Assembly (NCBI RefSeq): GCF_012034175.1
Contig: NZ_JAATEJ010000011.1
Location: 62,001-126,000, forward strand
Reading direction: 5' to 3'
Source of the DNA: Actinacidiphila epipremni
GTDB lineage: Bacteria > Actinomycetota > Actinomycetes > Streptomycetales > Streptomycetaceae
Length of the DNA: 64,000 nt
The number at the start of each line of letters is the position of its first letter. Within the stretch, counting starts at the first letter, position 1. Positions 35,441-47,005 of the stretch are shown in pieces. The notes beneath the pieces are model-generated. The model ran no database searches and had not been told where the DNA came from. It saw only the letters and a list, made by a program, of their open reading frames with translations. The translations under genes were made by a program, and so were the position numbers.

Positions 35441-36988
35441 ATGGCACGGATTGCGGTGATCGGCGCGGGGATGGCGTCGCTGGCGGCGGCGGCCCGGCTG
35501 GCGGTCGCCGGGCACCGGGTGGTGGTCCTGGAGCGCACCGGGGACCACGGCGGGGCGCTGGGGCGGCTGGCGCGGGACGGCTTCCGCTTCGACACCGGGC
35601 CGGGGCTGCTGACGCTGCCTGCGGTCTACCGCGACCTGTTCGTCAAGACCGGCAAGGCGCCCCTGGAGGATGTCGTCGAGCTGGTGGAGGTCGATCCGGC
35701 CGGGCGCCATGTCTTCGCCGACGGCACCGACGTCACGCTGCCCAACGCCTCGCGGTCCGGCACCCTCGCGGCGCTGGACGCCGCGTGCGGGCCGGGCAGC
35801 GGCGAGCGGTGGAGCGAGCTGCTGGTGCGGGCCCGCGAGACGTGGGAGGTGATGCGGCGCCCGATGCTGGAGGAGGCGCTGCCGCCGGACCCGCGGGGCT
35901 TCGGCCGCGACCCGTATCCGGCGCTGCGCCGCGGTTTCGGGCCGGGCCGGGCCCGCCCGACGCTGGCCCGGGTGGCGGCGGCCGAGCTGCGCGATCCGCG
36001 GCTGGTGGCGCTGCTGGAGAGCCATCTGCTGGCGCACGGCGTGGACCCGCGGGTGGGCCCGGCGTCGGCGGCGGTGCTGCCGTACCTGGAGGCGACGTTC
36101 GGCGTCTGGTACGTCCGCGGGGGCCTGCGGGCGCTGGCCGACGCGGTCTACGAGCGGTGCCGCGAGCGGCGGGTGGACTTCCGCTTCGACGCCCCCGTGG
36201 CCGGGCTGCTGGTGGCCGGCGGCCGGGCGGCCGGGGTGCGGCTGGCGGACGGCGAGGAGGTGCCGGCGGACGTCGTGGTGGCCGGGGCGCCGCTGCCGGC
36301 GCCGGCGGCGACGGACCCGGGCGGGGCCGGGCGGGCCTTCCCCGGCCCGGCTGGGGAGCGCGGGCGGTGCACGGTGCACCTGGCGCTGCGCGGCTCGCGC
36401 CCGGCGGGCTGCGCGCACCGCACGGTCGTGCACGCGGCCGACCGCGAGCGGGCGCTGGACTGGCTGTTCGCCCGGCACCCGAAGCCGCTGCCGCCCGCGG
36501 GCGCGCTGACGGTGACGGTGCTGCGGCCGGACGACCCGGCGACCCGGCCGGACGACGGGCACGAGGCGGTGACGCTGACCGCGGCGGTGCCGGCGCACGG
36601 GCCGGGCGGCGCGGGCGGCTCGGGCGGCGCGGGCACGGGGCCCGGGACGGTGGACTGGGACGCGCCGGGTGCGGCGGACGGCTTCGCGGAGCTGATGGTG
36701 GCCGCCGCCGAGCGGGCCGTGCCGGGCCTGCGGGAGCGCGAGCTGTGGCGCGAGGTGCGCACGCCGGTGGACGTCGAGCAGCGCACCGGGGCGGCGGGCG
36801 GCGCGGTGCCGGCGCCGTCGCTGGCGGGCGCGGCGGGCCTGCTGCTGCGGTCGGCGAACCGGGCGCCGCTGCCGGGGCTGTACGTCGTGGGCGGCTGGGC
36901 GCACCCGGGCGGCGGGCTGCCGCACGCCGGGATGTCGGCGGCGATCGCGGCGGACCTGGTGATGGGCGGTCCCGGCGGCAGCCGCTGA
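35441..36988 (+). CDS. CrtI-like FAD-dependent oxidoreductase (phytoene desaturase family)
   Basis: 515 aa. The N-terminal dinucleotide fold is IAVIGAGMASLAAAARL (about 4-20), with GGALGRLARDGFRFDTGPGLLTLP following, typical of CrtI desaturases. The C-terminal FAD block is GGWAHPGGGLPHAGMSAAIA (about 485-504). Members desaturate or isomerise carotenoids or other polyenes. No phytoene synthase or other carotenoid gene is present nearby, so the substrate is open; geosmin synthase, another prenyl-diphosphate enzyme, follows 165 bp later. A Gly/Ala-rich insert (about 385-400) lies between the domains. Confidence 0.82.
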   Translation: MARIAVIGAGMASLAAAARLAVAGHRVVVLERTGDHGGALGRLARDGFRFDTGPGLLTLPAVYRDLFVKTGKAPLEDVVELVEVDPAGRHVFADGTDVTLPNASRSGTLAALDAACGPGSGERWSELLVRARETWEVMRRPMLEEALPPDPRGFGRDPYPALRRGFGPGRARPTLARVAAAELRDPRLVALLESHLLAHGVDPRVGPASAAVLPYLEATFGVWYVRGGLRALADAVYERCRERRVDFRFDAPVAGLLVAGGRAAGVRLADGEEVPADVVVAGAPLPAPAATDPGGAGRAFPGPAGERGRCTVHLALRGSRPAGCAHRTVVHAADRERALDWLFARHPKPLPPAGALTVTVLRPDDPATRPDDGHEAVTLTAAVPAHGPGGAGGSGGAGTGPGTVDWDAPGAADGFAELMVAAAERAVPGLRERELWREVRTPVDVEQRTGAAGGAVPAPSLAGAAGLLLRSANRAPLPGLYVVGGWAHPGGGLPHAGMSAAIAADLVMGGPGGSR

Positions 36989-37095
36989 GCCGGGCTCGGC
37001 CGCGCCTGGCCCGCGTACAAGATCGTTAATCCGGCGGGTGCCCGAATTCAACTGATCGGGGGGTTGTGTCCGCCGGCCCTCCCGGCGCGCCGGGT

Positions 37096-40419
<3,324 letters not shown>

Positions 40420-40455
40420 GTGCCCACTTCCTTCACCTGGAAGCCGCAGCGGCGC

Positions 40456-41373
40456 TCACGCCCGCTGGTGCAGTCCCAGATTCTCGTAGATCTCCAGCGA
40501 TGCCGTGGAGTGGTTCAGCGTAATGAAGTGGAGCCCGGGGATGTCCTCGGCCATCAGCCGGCGGCACATCTCGGTGGCGTACTCGATGCCGATCGCCCGC
40601 ACCGCGGCCGGGTCGTCCCGTACGGCGAGGATGCGGGCGGCCAGCTCCGGCGGGAAGGGGGCGTTGCCGAGCTGCGAGAAGCGCTCGATCTGCCGGACGT
40701 TGGTGACCGGCATGACCTCGGGGATGATCGGGGTGCGGCAGCCGGCCGCGTCCATCCGGTCGCGCAGCCGCAGATAGGCGTCCGCGTCGAAGAACATCTG
40801 GGTGATGGCGAAGTCGGCGCCGGCGCGGCACTTGTCGAGGAAGTGCCGGGTGTCGGCGGCCGGGTCGGTCGAGCGCGGGTGCATCTCGGTGAAGGCGGCG
40901 ACGCCCACGCAGAAGTCGCCGGACTCCTTGATGAGCCGCACCAGGTCCGCCGCGTACGTCACGCCCTGCGGGTGCGGGACCCACTCGCCCAGCGGATCGC
41001 CGGGCGGGTCGCCGCGCACGGCCAGGATGTTGCGGATCCCGGCGTCGGCGAACTGCCCGATGATGTTGCGCAGTTCGGCCACCGAGTGGTTCACGGCGGT
41101 CAGGTGCGCGCACGGCGTGAGGGTGGTGTCCGACACGATCCGGTCGGTGGCCCGGATCGTGCCCTCGCGCGACGAGCCGCCGGCGCCGTACGTGACGGAC
41201 ACGAAGGTGGGCCGGACGGCCTCGATACGGCGGATGGCGTTCCACAGCGTCCGCTCGCCCTTGTCCGTCTTGGGCGCGGCGAACTCGAAGGAGTACGAGC
41301 GCTGCCCGGACGCGAGCAGCTCACGGATGGTGATCGCGCGGTCCGTGCGTGTGGACGGGGTTCCCAGGGCCAT
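40456..41373 (-). CDS. metF: 5,10-methylenetetrahydrofolate reductase
   Basis: 305 aa, FAD-dependent TIM barrel. Family blocks are [57 protein letters not shown] (about 118-129), [19 protein letters not shown] and [18 protein letters not shown]. It reduces 5,10-CH2-THF to 5-methyl-THF for methionine synthesis. The ATG at 41373 lies 6 nt after a TAGCCT -10 with a GTGACG -35, so the mRNA is probably leaderless. It is followed 36 bp later by the Tyr/Gln-rich membrane protein gene. Confidence 0.97.
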   Translation of the reverse strand: MALGTPSTRTDRAITIRELLASGQRSYSFEFAAPKTDKGERTLWNAIRRIEAVRPTFVSVTYGAGGSSREGTIRATDRIVSDTTLTPCAHLTAVNHSVAELRNIIGQFADAGIRNILAVRGDPPGDPLGEWVPHPQGVTYAADLVRLIKESGDFCVGVAAFTEMHPRSTDPAADTRHFLDKCRAGADFAITQMFFDADAYLRLRDRMDAAGCRTPIIPEVMPVTNVRQIERFSQLGNAPFPPELAARILAVRDDPAAVRAIGIEYATEMCRRLMAEDIPGLHFITLNHSTASLEIYENLGLHQRA

Positions 41374-41379
41374 GTATGC

Positions 41380-41410
41380 AGGCTAGCCGGATTCGGCGAC
41401 CGAGCGTCAC
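41380..41410 (-). promoter_or_regulatory. candidate metF promoter (leaderless)
   Basis: GTGACG (41405-41410), a 19-nt spacer and TAGCCT (41380-41385) on the minus strand; the start codon begins 6 nt after the -10. Confidence 0.55.
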
Positions 41411-41470
41411 GAGGCGGGCTGATCTGTCCCGCTCCGTCCGATTCCCGTCCAGTCCGTGGACAGCCGGCCC

Positions 41471-42127
41471 TCACCCGGCTCCGCGGACCGCGGCGGCGAG
41501 GGCGCGGGCCGCCGCGTACGGGTCGGCGGCCTCGGTGACGGCCCTGACCACCACGATCCGCCGGGCGCCGGCGGCCAGCACCTCGCCGACGTTGCCGAGG
41601 TCGATGCCGCCGATCGCGAACCACGGCCGGTCCGTGCCGAGGCCGGCGGCGTACCGCACGAGGTCCAGGCCGGGCGCCGGGCGGCCCGGCTTGGTGGGCG
41701 TCGGCCACACCGGGCCGGTGCAGAAGTAGTCCGCGCCGGGCTGCTCGGCCGCCGCCGCGACCTCCTGCTCGGCGTGGCAGGACCGGCCGATCAGCACCTC
41801 GTCGCCGAGCAGCGCGCGGGCCGCCGGCACCGGCAGGTCGCCCTGCCCCAGGTGCAGCACATCGGCGCCGGCCGCGTACGCCACGTCGGCCCGGTCGTTG
41901 ACCGCGAGCAGCCTGCCGTGCCGCCGGCAGGCGTCGGCGAGGACCGCGAGGGCCGCCAGCTCCTCGCGGGCCTCGATGCCCTTGTCCCGCAGCTGGATCA
42001 CGTCCACCCCGCCGGCCAGGGCGGCGTCGGCGAAGGCGGCGAGGTCGCCGCGCCCGCTCCTGGCGTCGGTGCACAGATACAGCCGGGCGTCCGCCAGCCG
42101 CTCACGCGCGGCACTGCTGCTGGTCAT
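41471..42127 (-). CDS. thiE: thiamine-phosphate synthase
   Basis: 218 aa TIM barrel. Family motifs are [14 protein letters not shown] (about 43-56), [27 protein letters not shown] (partly quoted), [15 protein letters not shown] and [20 protein letters not shown]. It joins HMP-diphosphate and thiazole phosphate into thiamine phosphate. It lies opposite to and 2.5 kb from the riboswitch-controlled thiO-thiS-thiG operon. No thi-box is seen in the 45 bp upstream, so it is probably transcribed from the Rv2175c-like gene's promoter or a weak one of its own. Confidence 0.96.
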   Translation of the reverse strand: MTSSSAARERLADARLYLCTDARSGRGDLAAFADAALAGGVDVIQLRDKGIEAREELAALAVLADACRRHGRLLAVNDRADVAYAAGADVLHLGQGDLPVPAARALLGDEVLIGRSCHAEQEVAAAAEQPGADYFCTGPVWPTPTKPGRPAPGLDLVRYAAGLGTDRPWFAIGGIDLGNVGEVLAAGARRIVVVRAVTEAADPYAAARALAAAVRGAG

Positions 42128-42172
42128 CCGGTCGGGGCTCCCCGGGGGCAGGCGGCGGGGGTGCGCCGCGGG

Positions 42173-42547
42173 CTACACGGCGAGCGCCTGGGCGCGGCGC
42201 TTCACCTCGGTCCCGCGATTCTCCCGCAGGGCCTGCGCGGGGGTGCCGGGCAGGGTGTCGTCGGCGGTGAAGAGCCACTCCAGGGCCTCCTCGTCCGTGA
42301 ACCCGTCGTCCTTGAGGACGGTGAGGGTGCCGGACAGGCCCTTGATGATCTTCCCGTCGCCGATGAACGCCTCCGGCACCATGAGGACCCGGTTCTCCCC
42401 GCGCCGGACCGCGAGCAGCTGGCCTTCCTTGATGAGCGGCCGGATGCGGGTGATGTCCAGGCCCAGGCGCTCGGCGACCTCGGGCAGGGTGAGCCAGGAG
42501 GGGACGAGTGCGTCGATGTGTGCGTCAACTGACGAGAAAACAGTCAC
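42173..42547 (-). CDS. Rv2175c-family winged-helix DNA-binding protein
   Basis: 124 aa. An N-terminal helix-turn-helix (LTLPEVAERLGLDITRIRPLI) precedes the family core: EGQLLAVRRGENRVLMVPEAF, IIKGLSGTLTVLKDDGF and EALEWLFTADDTLPGTPAQAL. In Mycobacterium tuberculosis the homologue Rv2175c is a DNA-binding substrate of the PknL kinase encoded next door. Here a PASTA kinase lies 4.5 kb away. A CAGGCT box ends 6 nt before GTG 42547 with no ribosome site, suggesting a leaderless message. thiE follows after 45 bp. Confidence 0.88.
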   Translation of the reverse strand: MTVFSSVDAHIDALVPSWLTLPEVAERLGLDITRIRPLIKEGQLLAVRRGENRVLMVPEAFIGDGKIIKGLSGTLTVLKDDGFTDEEALEWLFTADDTLPGTPAQALRENRGTEVKRRAQALAV

Positions 42548-42553
42548 GGGACA

Positions 42554-42559
42554 AGCCTG
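42554..42559 (-). promoter_or_regulatory. candidate -10 box of the Rv2175c-like gene (leaderless)
   Basis: CAGGCT on the minus strand, 6 nt before GTG 42547. No clear -35 was found. Confidence 0.4.
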
Positions 42560-42671
42560 CCACCTGGCACGGACAAGTGCTGCGGGGCGACGCCGTCCGG
42601 GCGTCGGCCGTGTCCCGGTGCCCGGGCGCGGCGGGCGGTGCCGGGTCCGCCGCCGGGCGCGGCGGGCCGCC

Positions 42672-43886
42672 TCAGCGGACCGCGGAGGTGAGCGGGACGG
42701 CGGGGTCGGCGGCCCGCGCCGGGTCCAGCGCGGCGGAGCGGGCGATCAGCTTGCGGGCCTGCGCGAGGTCGCGCGGGCGCCCCACCGCCAGCACCGCCGC
42801 GAGCCGGCCGTCACCGCGCAGCCAGCACGCCGACCACGCGGGCGCCGCCGGGTCGCCGCGCAGCACGAGCGTGTCCCCGTCGGCGTGGTGCCCAGCGTAC
42901 TGCACGAACCGCCCGAACTGCTCGGACCAGAAGTACGGCACCGGGTCGTACGGCTCGTCGCCGCCCAGCAGGTTCGCCGCGGCGGTACGCGGGCCCTGGA
43001 GGGCGTTGTCCCAGTGGTGCACCAGCAGCCGCTCGCCGTAGCGCGCGGACGGGAAGGACGCGCAGTCGCCGACCGCGAAGACGCCCGGGGCGGTCGTACG
43101 GAGCCGGTCGTCGGCCAGGACCGAGCCGTCCGGCGCGAGCCGCACGCCCGAGCCGGCGAGCCAGCCGGTCTCCGGGCGGGCCCCGATGCCGACCACCACG
43201 GCCTCGGCCGGGATCCGGCTGCCGTCGGCGAGCACGACCGCGCCCTGCTCCAGCTGCGCGACGGCCATGCCGGTACGGAGCGTGACGCCGGCCTCCTCGT
43301 ACCACTCCCGCATGGGCGCGGTGACCGCGGCGGGCAGCGCGCTCGCGAGCGGGCGGTCCGCGGACTCCACGACGGTGACCTCGCAGCCCGCCTGCCGGGC
43401 GGCGGTCGCGAACTCCGCGCCGATCCAGCCGGCGCCCACGACGACGACCTTTTGCTTGGCGTCCAGCACGGGCCGCAGCGCGGCGGCGTCGTCCAGCGTG
43501 CGCAGCAGGTGCACGCCGGGCAGCCCCGTGGTGCCGGGCAGCGCCACCGGGTACGCGCCGGTGGCCACGACGAGGTGGTCGTACCGTACGGCGCCGGCGT
43601 CCGTGACGACCTCGCGGTCGTCGGTGCGCAGCGCCTGGGCGCGCACGCCGAGCCGCAGGTCGACGCCGAGGGCGTCGAAGTCGACGTCGAAGCGGACGTC
43701 GACGGGGGCGCTGCCGGCGGACCCGAGCAATACGGCTTTCGACAGCGGGGGGCGGTCGTACGGGGGGTGCGGTTCGTCGCCGAGCAGCACGATCGCGTGC
43801 CGCGAGCCTTGCTCTCTGAGGGCCACGGCGGTCTGGACGCCGGCCATGCCGGCTCCCACAACGAGGATGACGCTGCGCTCGCTCAC
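42672..43886 (-). CDS. FAD-dependent NAD(P)H oxidoreductase (ferredoxin reductase-like)
   Basis: 404 aa. FAD-binding ILVVGAGMAGVQTAVAL (about 7-23), YDRPPLSKAVL, YDHLVVATGA, NAD-binding VVVVGAGWIGAEFATAARQ (about 146-164) and the C-terminal FAD block GVFAVGDCASFPS (about 268-280) place it with rubredoxin/ferredoxin reductases of the BphA4 type. It would pass electrons from NAD(P)H to a small redox protein, but no ferredoxin gene is adjacent. A TACGGT -10-like box ends 6 nt before GTG 43886. The 697-bp gap upstream contains the repeat block and the TPP riboswitch, facing away. Confidence 0.9.
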   Translation of the reverse strand: MSERSVILVVGAGMAGVQTAVALREQGSRHAIVLLGDEPHPPYDRPPLSKAVLLGSAGSAPVDVRFDVDFDALGVDLRLGVRAQALRTDDREVVTDAGAVRYDHLVVATGAYPVALPGTTGLPGVHLLRTLDDAAALRPVLDAKQKVVVVGAGWIGAEFATAARQAGCEVTVVESADRPLASALPAAVTAPMREWYEEAGVTLRTGMAVAQLEQGAVVLADGSRIPAEAVVVGIGARPETGWLAGSGVRLAPDGSVLADDRLRTTAPGVFAVGDCASFPSARYGERLLVHHWDNALQGPRTAAANLLGGDEPYDPVPYFWSEQFGRFVQYAGHHADGDTLVLRGDPAAPAWSACWLRGDGRLAAVLAVGRPRDLAQARKLIARSAALDPARAADPAVPLTSAVR

Positions 43887-43892
43887 GTACTC

Positions 43893-43898
43893 ACCGTA
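43893..43898 (-). promoter_or_regulatory. candidate -10 box of the ferredoxin-reductase-like gene (leaderless)
   Basis: TACGGT on the minus strand, 6 nt before GTG 43886; no Shine-Dalgarno. It lies just outside the repeat block. Confidence 0.4.
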
Positions 43899-43920
43899 AC
43901 GCCCCGGTCGTCACCCCTGC

Positions 43921-44413
43921 GCCGTCCCGCCGCCGCCGCCGCTCCGAGCTGCCCCTTGCGGTCGCGGCGCGATCACCCGCCGGTGAGTGGCTTGTCGCTC
44001 CGTTCTCCCCCAGAGCTTCGCCTGGGGGTACCCCCACGCGCCCCTGGGTGGGTGCCCCTTGCGGCCGTCCCGCGACCACCCGCCGGTGGGTGGCTTGTCG
44101 CGCAGTTCCCCGCGCCCCTGTTTGCCTGCCCTCGCGCCGCAAAGAGCTGCTCTTGCCGGCGAGGCCGGACTTTCCAGGGGCGCTTGGGGGGTACCCCCAG
44201 GCGAAGCTCTGGGGGAGAACGGAGCGCTCGGCCCGATCGCGCCCGCAGACGAAGAACTCCCAGCAAGGGGCACCCACCCAGGGGCGCGTGGGGGTACCCC
44301 CAGGCGAAGCTCTGGGGGAGAACGGAGCGACAAGCCACGCACCGGCGGATGGTCGCGCGGCGACCGCAAGGGGCAGCCCGGAGCGCAAGGGGCGCGGGGA
44401 ACTGCGCGCTCGG
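43921..44413. repeat. large modular intergenic repeat block with a perfect 74-bp inverted pair
   Basis: 43989-44062 and 44263-44336 are perfect inverted copies of a 74-bp module (core GGCGAAGCTCTGGGGGAGAA, with the palindrome GGGGGTACCCCC). Imperfect similarity extends about 50 bp further out on both arms (43930-43988 and 44337-44386). Between them are the 29-bp module (44092-44120, identical to one arm of the ftsL-ftsI block) and a third copy of the GCGAAGCTCTGG module (44181-44226). Another GGGGCGCGGGGAACTGCGCG copy is at 44388-44408. No gene is supported here; peptides predicted from the frames are repeat translations. Confidence 0.9.
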
Positions 44414-44482
44414 CACACCGCCGGGGGACGGGTGCGAGGGGGCAGGGCGGGGTGGGGGCGGGTGCGGCGGTAAGGTGAGGGC

Positions 44483-44572
44483 GTACTCGCGGGAGCCTGG
44501 TGGACCGGGCTGAGAGGGCGGCTGGTGGCCGCCGACCGTAGAACCTGATCCGGGTCATACCGGCGAAGGGAG
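44483..44572 (+). promoter_or_regulatory. TPP riboswitch (thi-box) upstream of thiO-thiS-thiG
   Basis: The conserved cores are GGGAGCC (44491), GGGCTGAGAGGGC (44507-44519), and ACCTGATCCGGGTCATACCG (44543-44562), followed by GCGAAGGGAGG. P1 can form between TCGC (44487-44490) and GCGA (44563-44566). The GGAGG at the 3' end is the thiO ribosome site, 8-9 nt before ATG 44584. TPP binding should therefore block translation start. Confidence 0.95.
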
Positions 44573-44583
44573 GAGCGTGGTCC

Positions 44584-45759
44584 ATGCGTACCCAGACGCA
44601 TGACGTCCTGGTCGTCGGCGGCGGCATCATCGGCCTGGTCACGGCGTGGCGTGCGGCGCAGCGCGGGCTGCGGGTGGCGGTGGCCGACCCCGCGCCGGGC
44701 GGCGGCGCGGCGCACGTCGCGGCCGGAATGCTCGCGGCGGTCACGGAGTTGCAGTACGGCGAGCAGGCCCTGCTCGACCTCAATCTCGCCTCGGCCGCGC
44801 GTTACCCGGACTTCGCCGCGGAGTTGGGCGACGCCGCGGGCATGGACGCCGGGTACCGCCCGTGCGGCACCCTCGCGGTCGCGCTGGACGCCGACGACCG
44901 CGCCCAGTTGCGCGACCTGCACGCCTTCCAGACCTCGCTGGGCCTGGACGCCCAGTGGCTCAGCGGGCGCGACTGCCGCCGCCTGGAGCCGATGCTCGCG
45001 CCGGGCGTACGCGGCGGGCTGCGGGTGGACGGCGACCACCAGGTGGACCCGCGGCGGCTGGCCGCGGCGCTGCTGCGGGCTGCGGAACTGGCCGGCGTGG
45101 TCTTCCTGCGCTCGCGCGCCGCCCGCCTGGAGTGCGCCGCCGACCGGGTGACCGGCGCGCTGCTCGCGGACGGCACGACGGTCGCCGCCGACCGCACGGT
45201 CGTGGCCGCGGGCAGCGAGAGCGGCCGGCTCCCGGGCGTGCCGGCCGACGTCCTGCCGCCGGTGCGGCCGGTGAAGGGCCAGATCCTGCGGCTGCGGATC
45301 CCGCCCTCGCACGCGCCGTTCCTGACCCGTACGGTACGGGCGGTGGTCCGCGGCAGCCATGTCTACCTCGTGCCGCGCGACACCGGCGAGCTGATACTGG
45401 GCGCGACGAGCGAGGAGTTCGGCTGGGACACCACGGTGACCGCCGGCGGCGTCTACGAACTGCTGCGGGACGCACACGAGTTGGTGCCCGGCATCACCGA
45501 ACTGCCGCTCACCGAGACGCTGGCGGGCCTGCGCCCCTGCTCCCCCGACAACGCGCCGCTGCTCGGCCGCACCGCGCTGGACGGCCTGCTCCTGGCCACC
45601 GGGCACCACCGCAACGGCGTGCTGCTCACCCCGATCACCGGCGACGCGATGGCCGCGGCGCTGACCTCCCCGGACGGCGAACTCCCCGCGTACGCGGCTC
45701 CGTTCGGCGCGACCCGGTTCGCCTCCCGGACCCGCGAGCGGCAGGAGCAGGCGGTATGA
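44584..45759 (+). CDS. thiO: glycine oxidase ThiO
   Basis: 391 aa, D-amino-acid-oxidase fold. FAD-binding VLVVGGGIIGLVTAWRAAQR (about 8-27), AAHVAAGMLAAVTELQYGE, then QVDPRRLAAALLRAAE. The C-terminus has ETLAGLRPCSPDNAPLLGRT and GHHRNGVLLTPITGDAM, the usual flavin-contacting end. It oxidises glycine to the imine used for the thiazole ring of thiamine. It is the first gene under the TPP riboswitch; its stop overlaps the thiS start (ATGA at 45756). Confidence 0.95.
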   Translation: MRTQTHDVLVVGGGIIGLVTAWRAAQRGLRVAVADPAPGGGAAHVAAGMLAAVTELQYGEQALLDLNLASAARYPDFAAELGDAAGMDAGYRPCGTLAVALDADDRAQLRDLHAFQTSLGLDAQWLSGRDCRRLEPMLAPGVRGGLRVDGDHQVDPRRLAAALLRAAELAGVVFLRSRAARLECAADRVTGALLADGTTVAADRTVVAAGSESGRLPGVPADVLPPVRPVKGQILRLRIPPSHAPFLTRTVRAVVRGSHVYLVPRDTGELILGATSEEFGWDTTVTAGGVYELLRDAHELVPGITELPLTETLAGLRPCSPDNAPLLGRTALDGLLLATGHHRNGVLLTPITGDAMAAALTSPDGELPAYAAPFGATRFASRTRERQEQAV

Positions 45760-45962
45760 CGATCACCGTCCACGTCAACGGCACACCCCGCACCCTGGAC
45801 GCCCCGGTCGCCCTCGCCGCCCTCGTCGCGACCTTCACCACCGCCCCCTCGGGCGTCGCCGCCGCCCTCAACGAAACGGTGGTGCCACGCACCCGCTGGG
45901 CGGCGACGCCGCTCTCGGACGGCGACCGTGTGGAAGTGCTGACCGCGGTGCAGGGGGGCTGA
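45756..45962 (+). CDS. thiS: sulfur carrier protein ThiS
   Basis: 68 aa, ubiquitin-like fold. The start MTITVHVNGTPRTLDAPVAL and the C-terminal Gly-Gly (EVLTAVQGG) are diagnostic; the end glycine is adenylated and thiocarboxylated before donating sulfur to ThiG. ATG overlaps the thiO stop, and thiG starts 3 bp after the thiS stop, giving a compact thiO-thiS-thiG operon. Confidence 0.95.
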   Translation: MTITVHVNGTPRTLDAPVALAALVATFTTAPSGVAAALNETVVPRTRWAATPLSDGDRVEVLTAVQGG

Positions 45963-46775
<813 letters not shown>

Positions 46776-46787
46776 GCCGACATACCC

Positions 46788-46804
46788 GCCGGACGGAGTC
46801 CGGC
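46788..46804 (+). terminator. hairpin after thiG
   Basis: GCCGGAC-GGA-GTCCGGC, a 7-bp stem with a 3-nt loop 12 bp past the thiG stop, without a U-tract. Confidence 0.5.
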
Positions 46805-46991
46805 ACAGCGGCCCGAAGCAAGCGAAGCGCCCGCGAGGGCCGCACGAAAAGGATCCAGCCCGGAGAGGCCGGCCTTCTGAGCCGGAGCTTTGCCCAGGTC
46901 ACCCCACCCCCCAATGGTTACGGTTTGGTGGCGTTCGCCACGGCCTGGCCACAGTGCCGCGGCGAACGGGTACGGCGTCGGACCCGGCTCG

Positions 46992-46997
46992 TAGAAT
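46992..46997 (+). promoter_or_regulatory. -10 box of the PASTA kinase gene (leaderless)
   Basis: TAGAAT, the Streptomyces consensus form, ends 8 nt before GTG 47006 with no Shine-Dalgarno. This predicts initiation at or next to the transcription start. A GTGGCG-TT-CGCCAC palindrome at 46928-46941 lies further upstream. Confidence 0.55.
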
Positions 46998-47005
46998 CGG
47001 CCATC

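Noticed and set aside
43973..44513. Overlapping frames on both strands giving peptides such as SVLPQSFAWGYP
   Set aside because: They are translations of the repeat modules; the same peptides recur wherever the repeat occurs, and there is no start or domain support.
46928..46941. GTGGCG-TT-CGCCAC as a terminator for thiG
   Set aside because: It is 150 bp past the stop and close to the kinase promoter; a hairpin at 46788-46804 is better placed. It may be an operator but evidence is thin.
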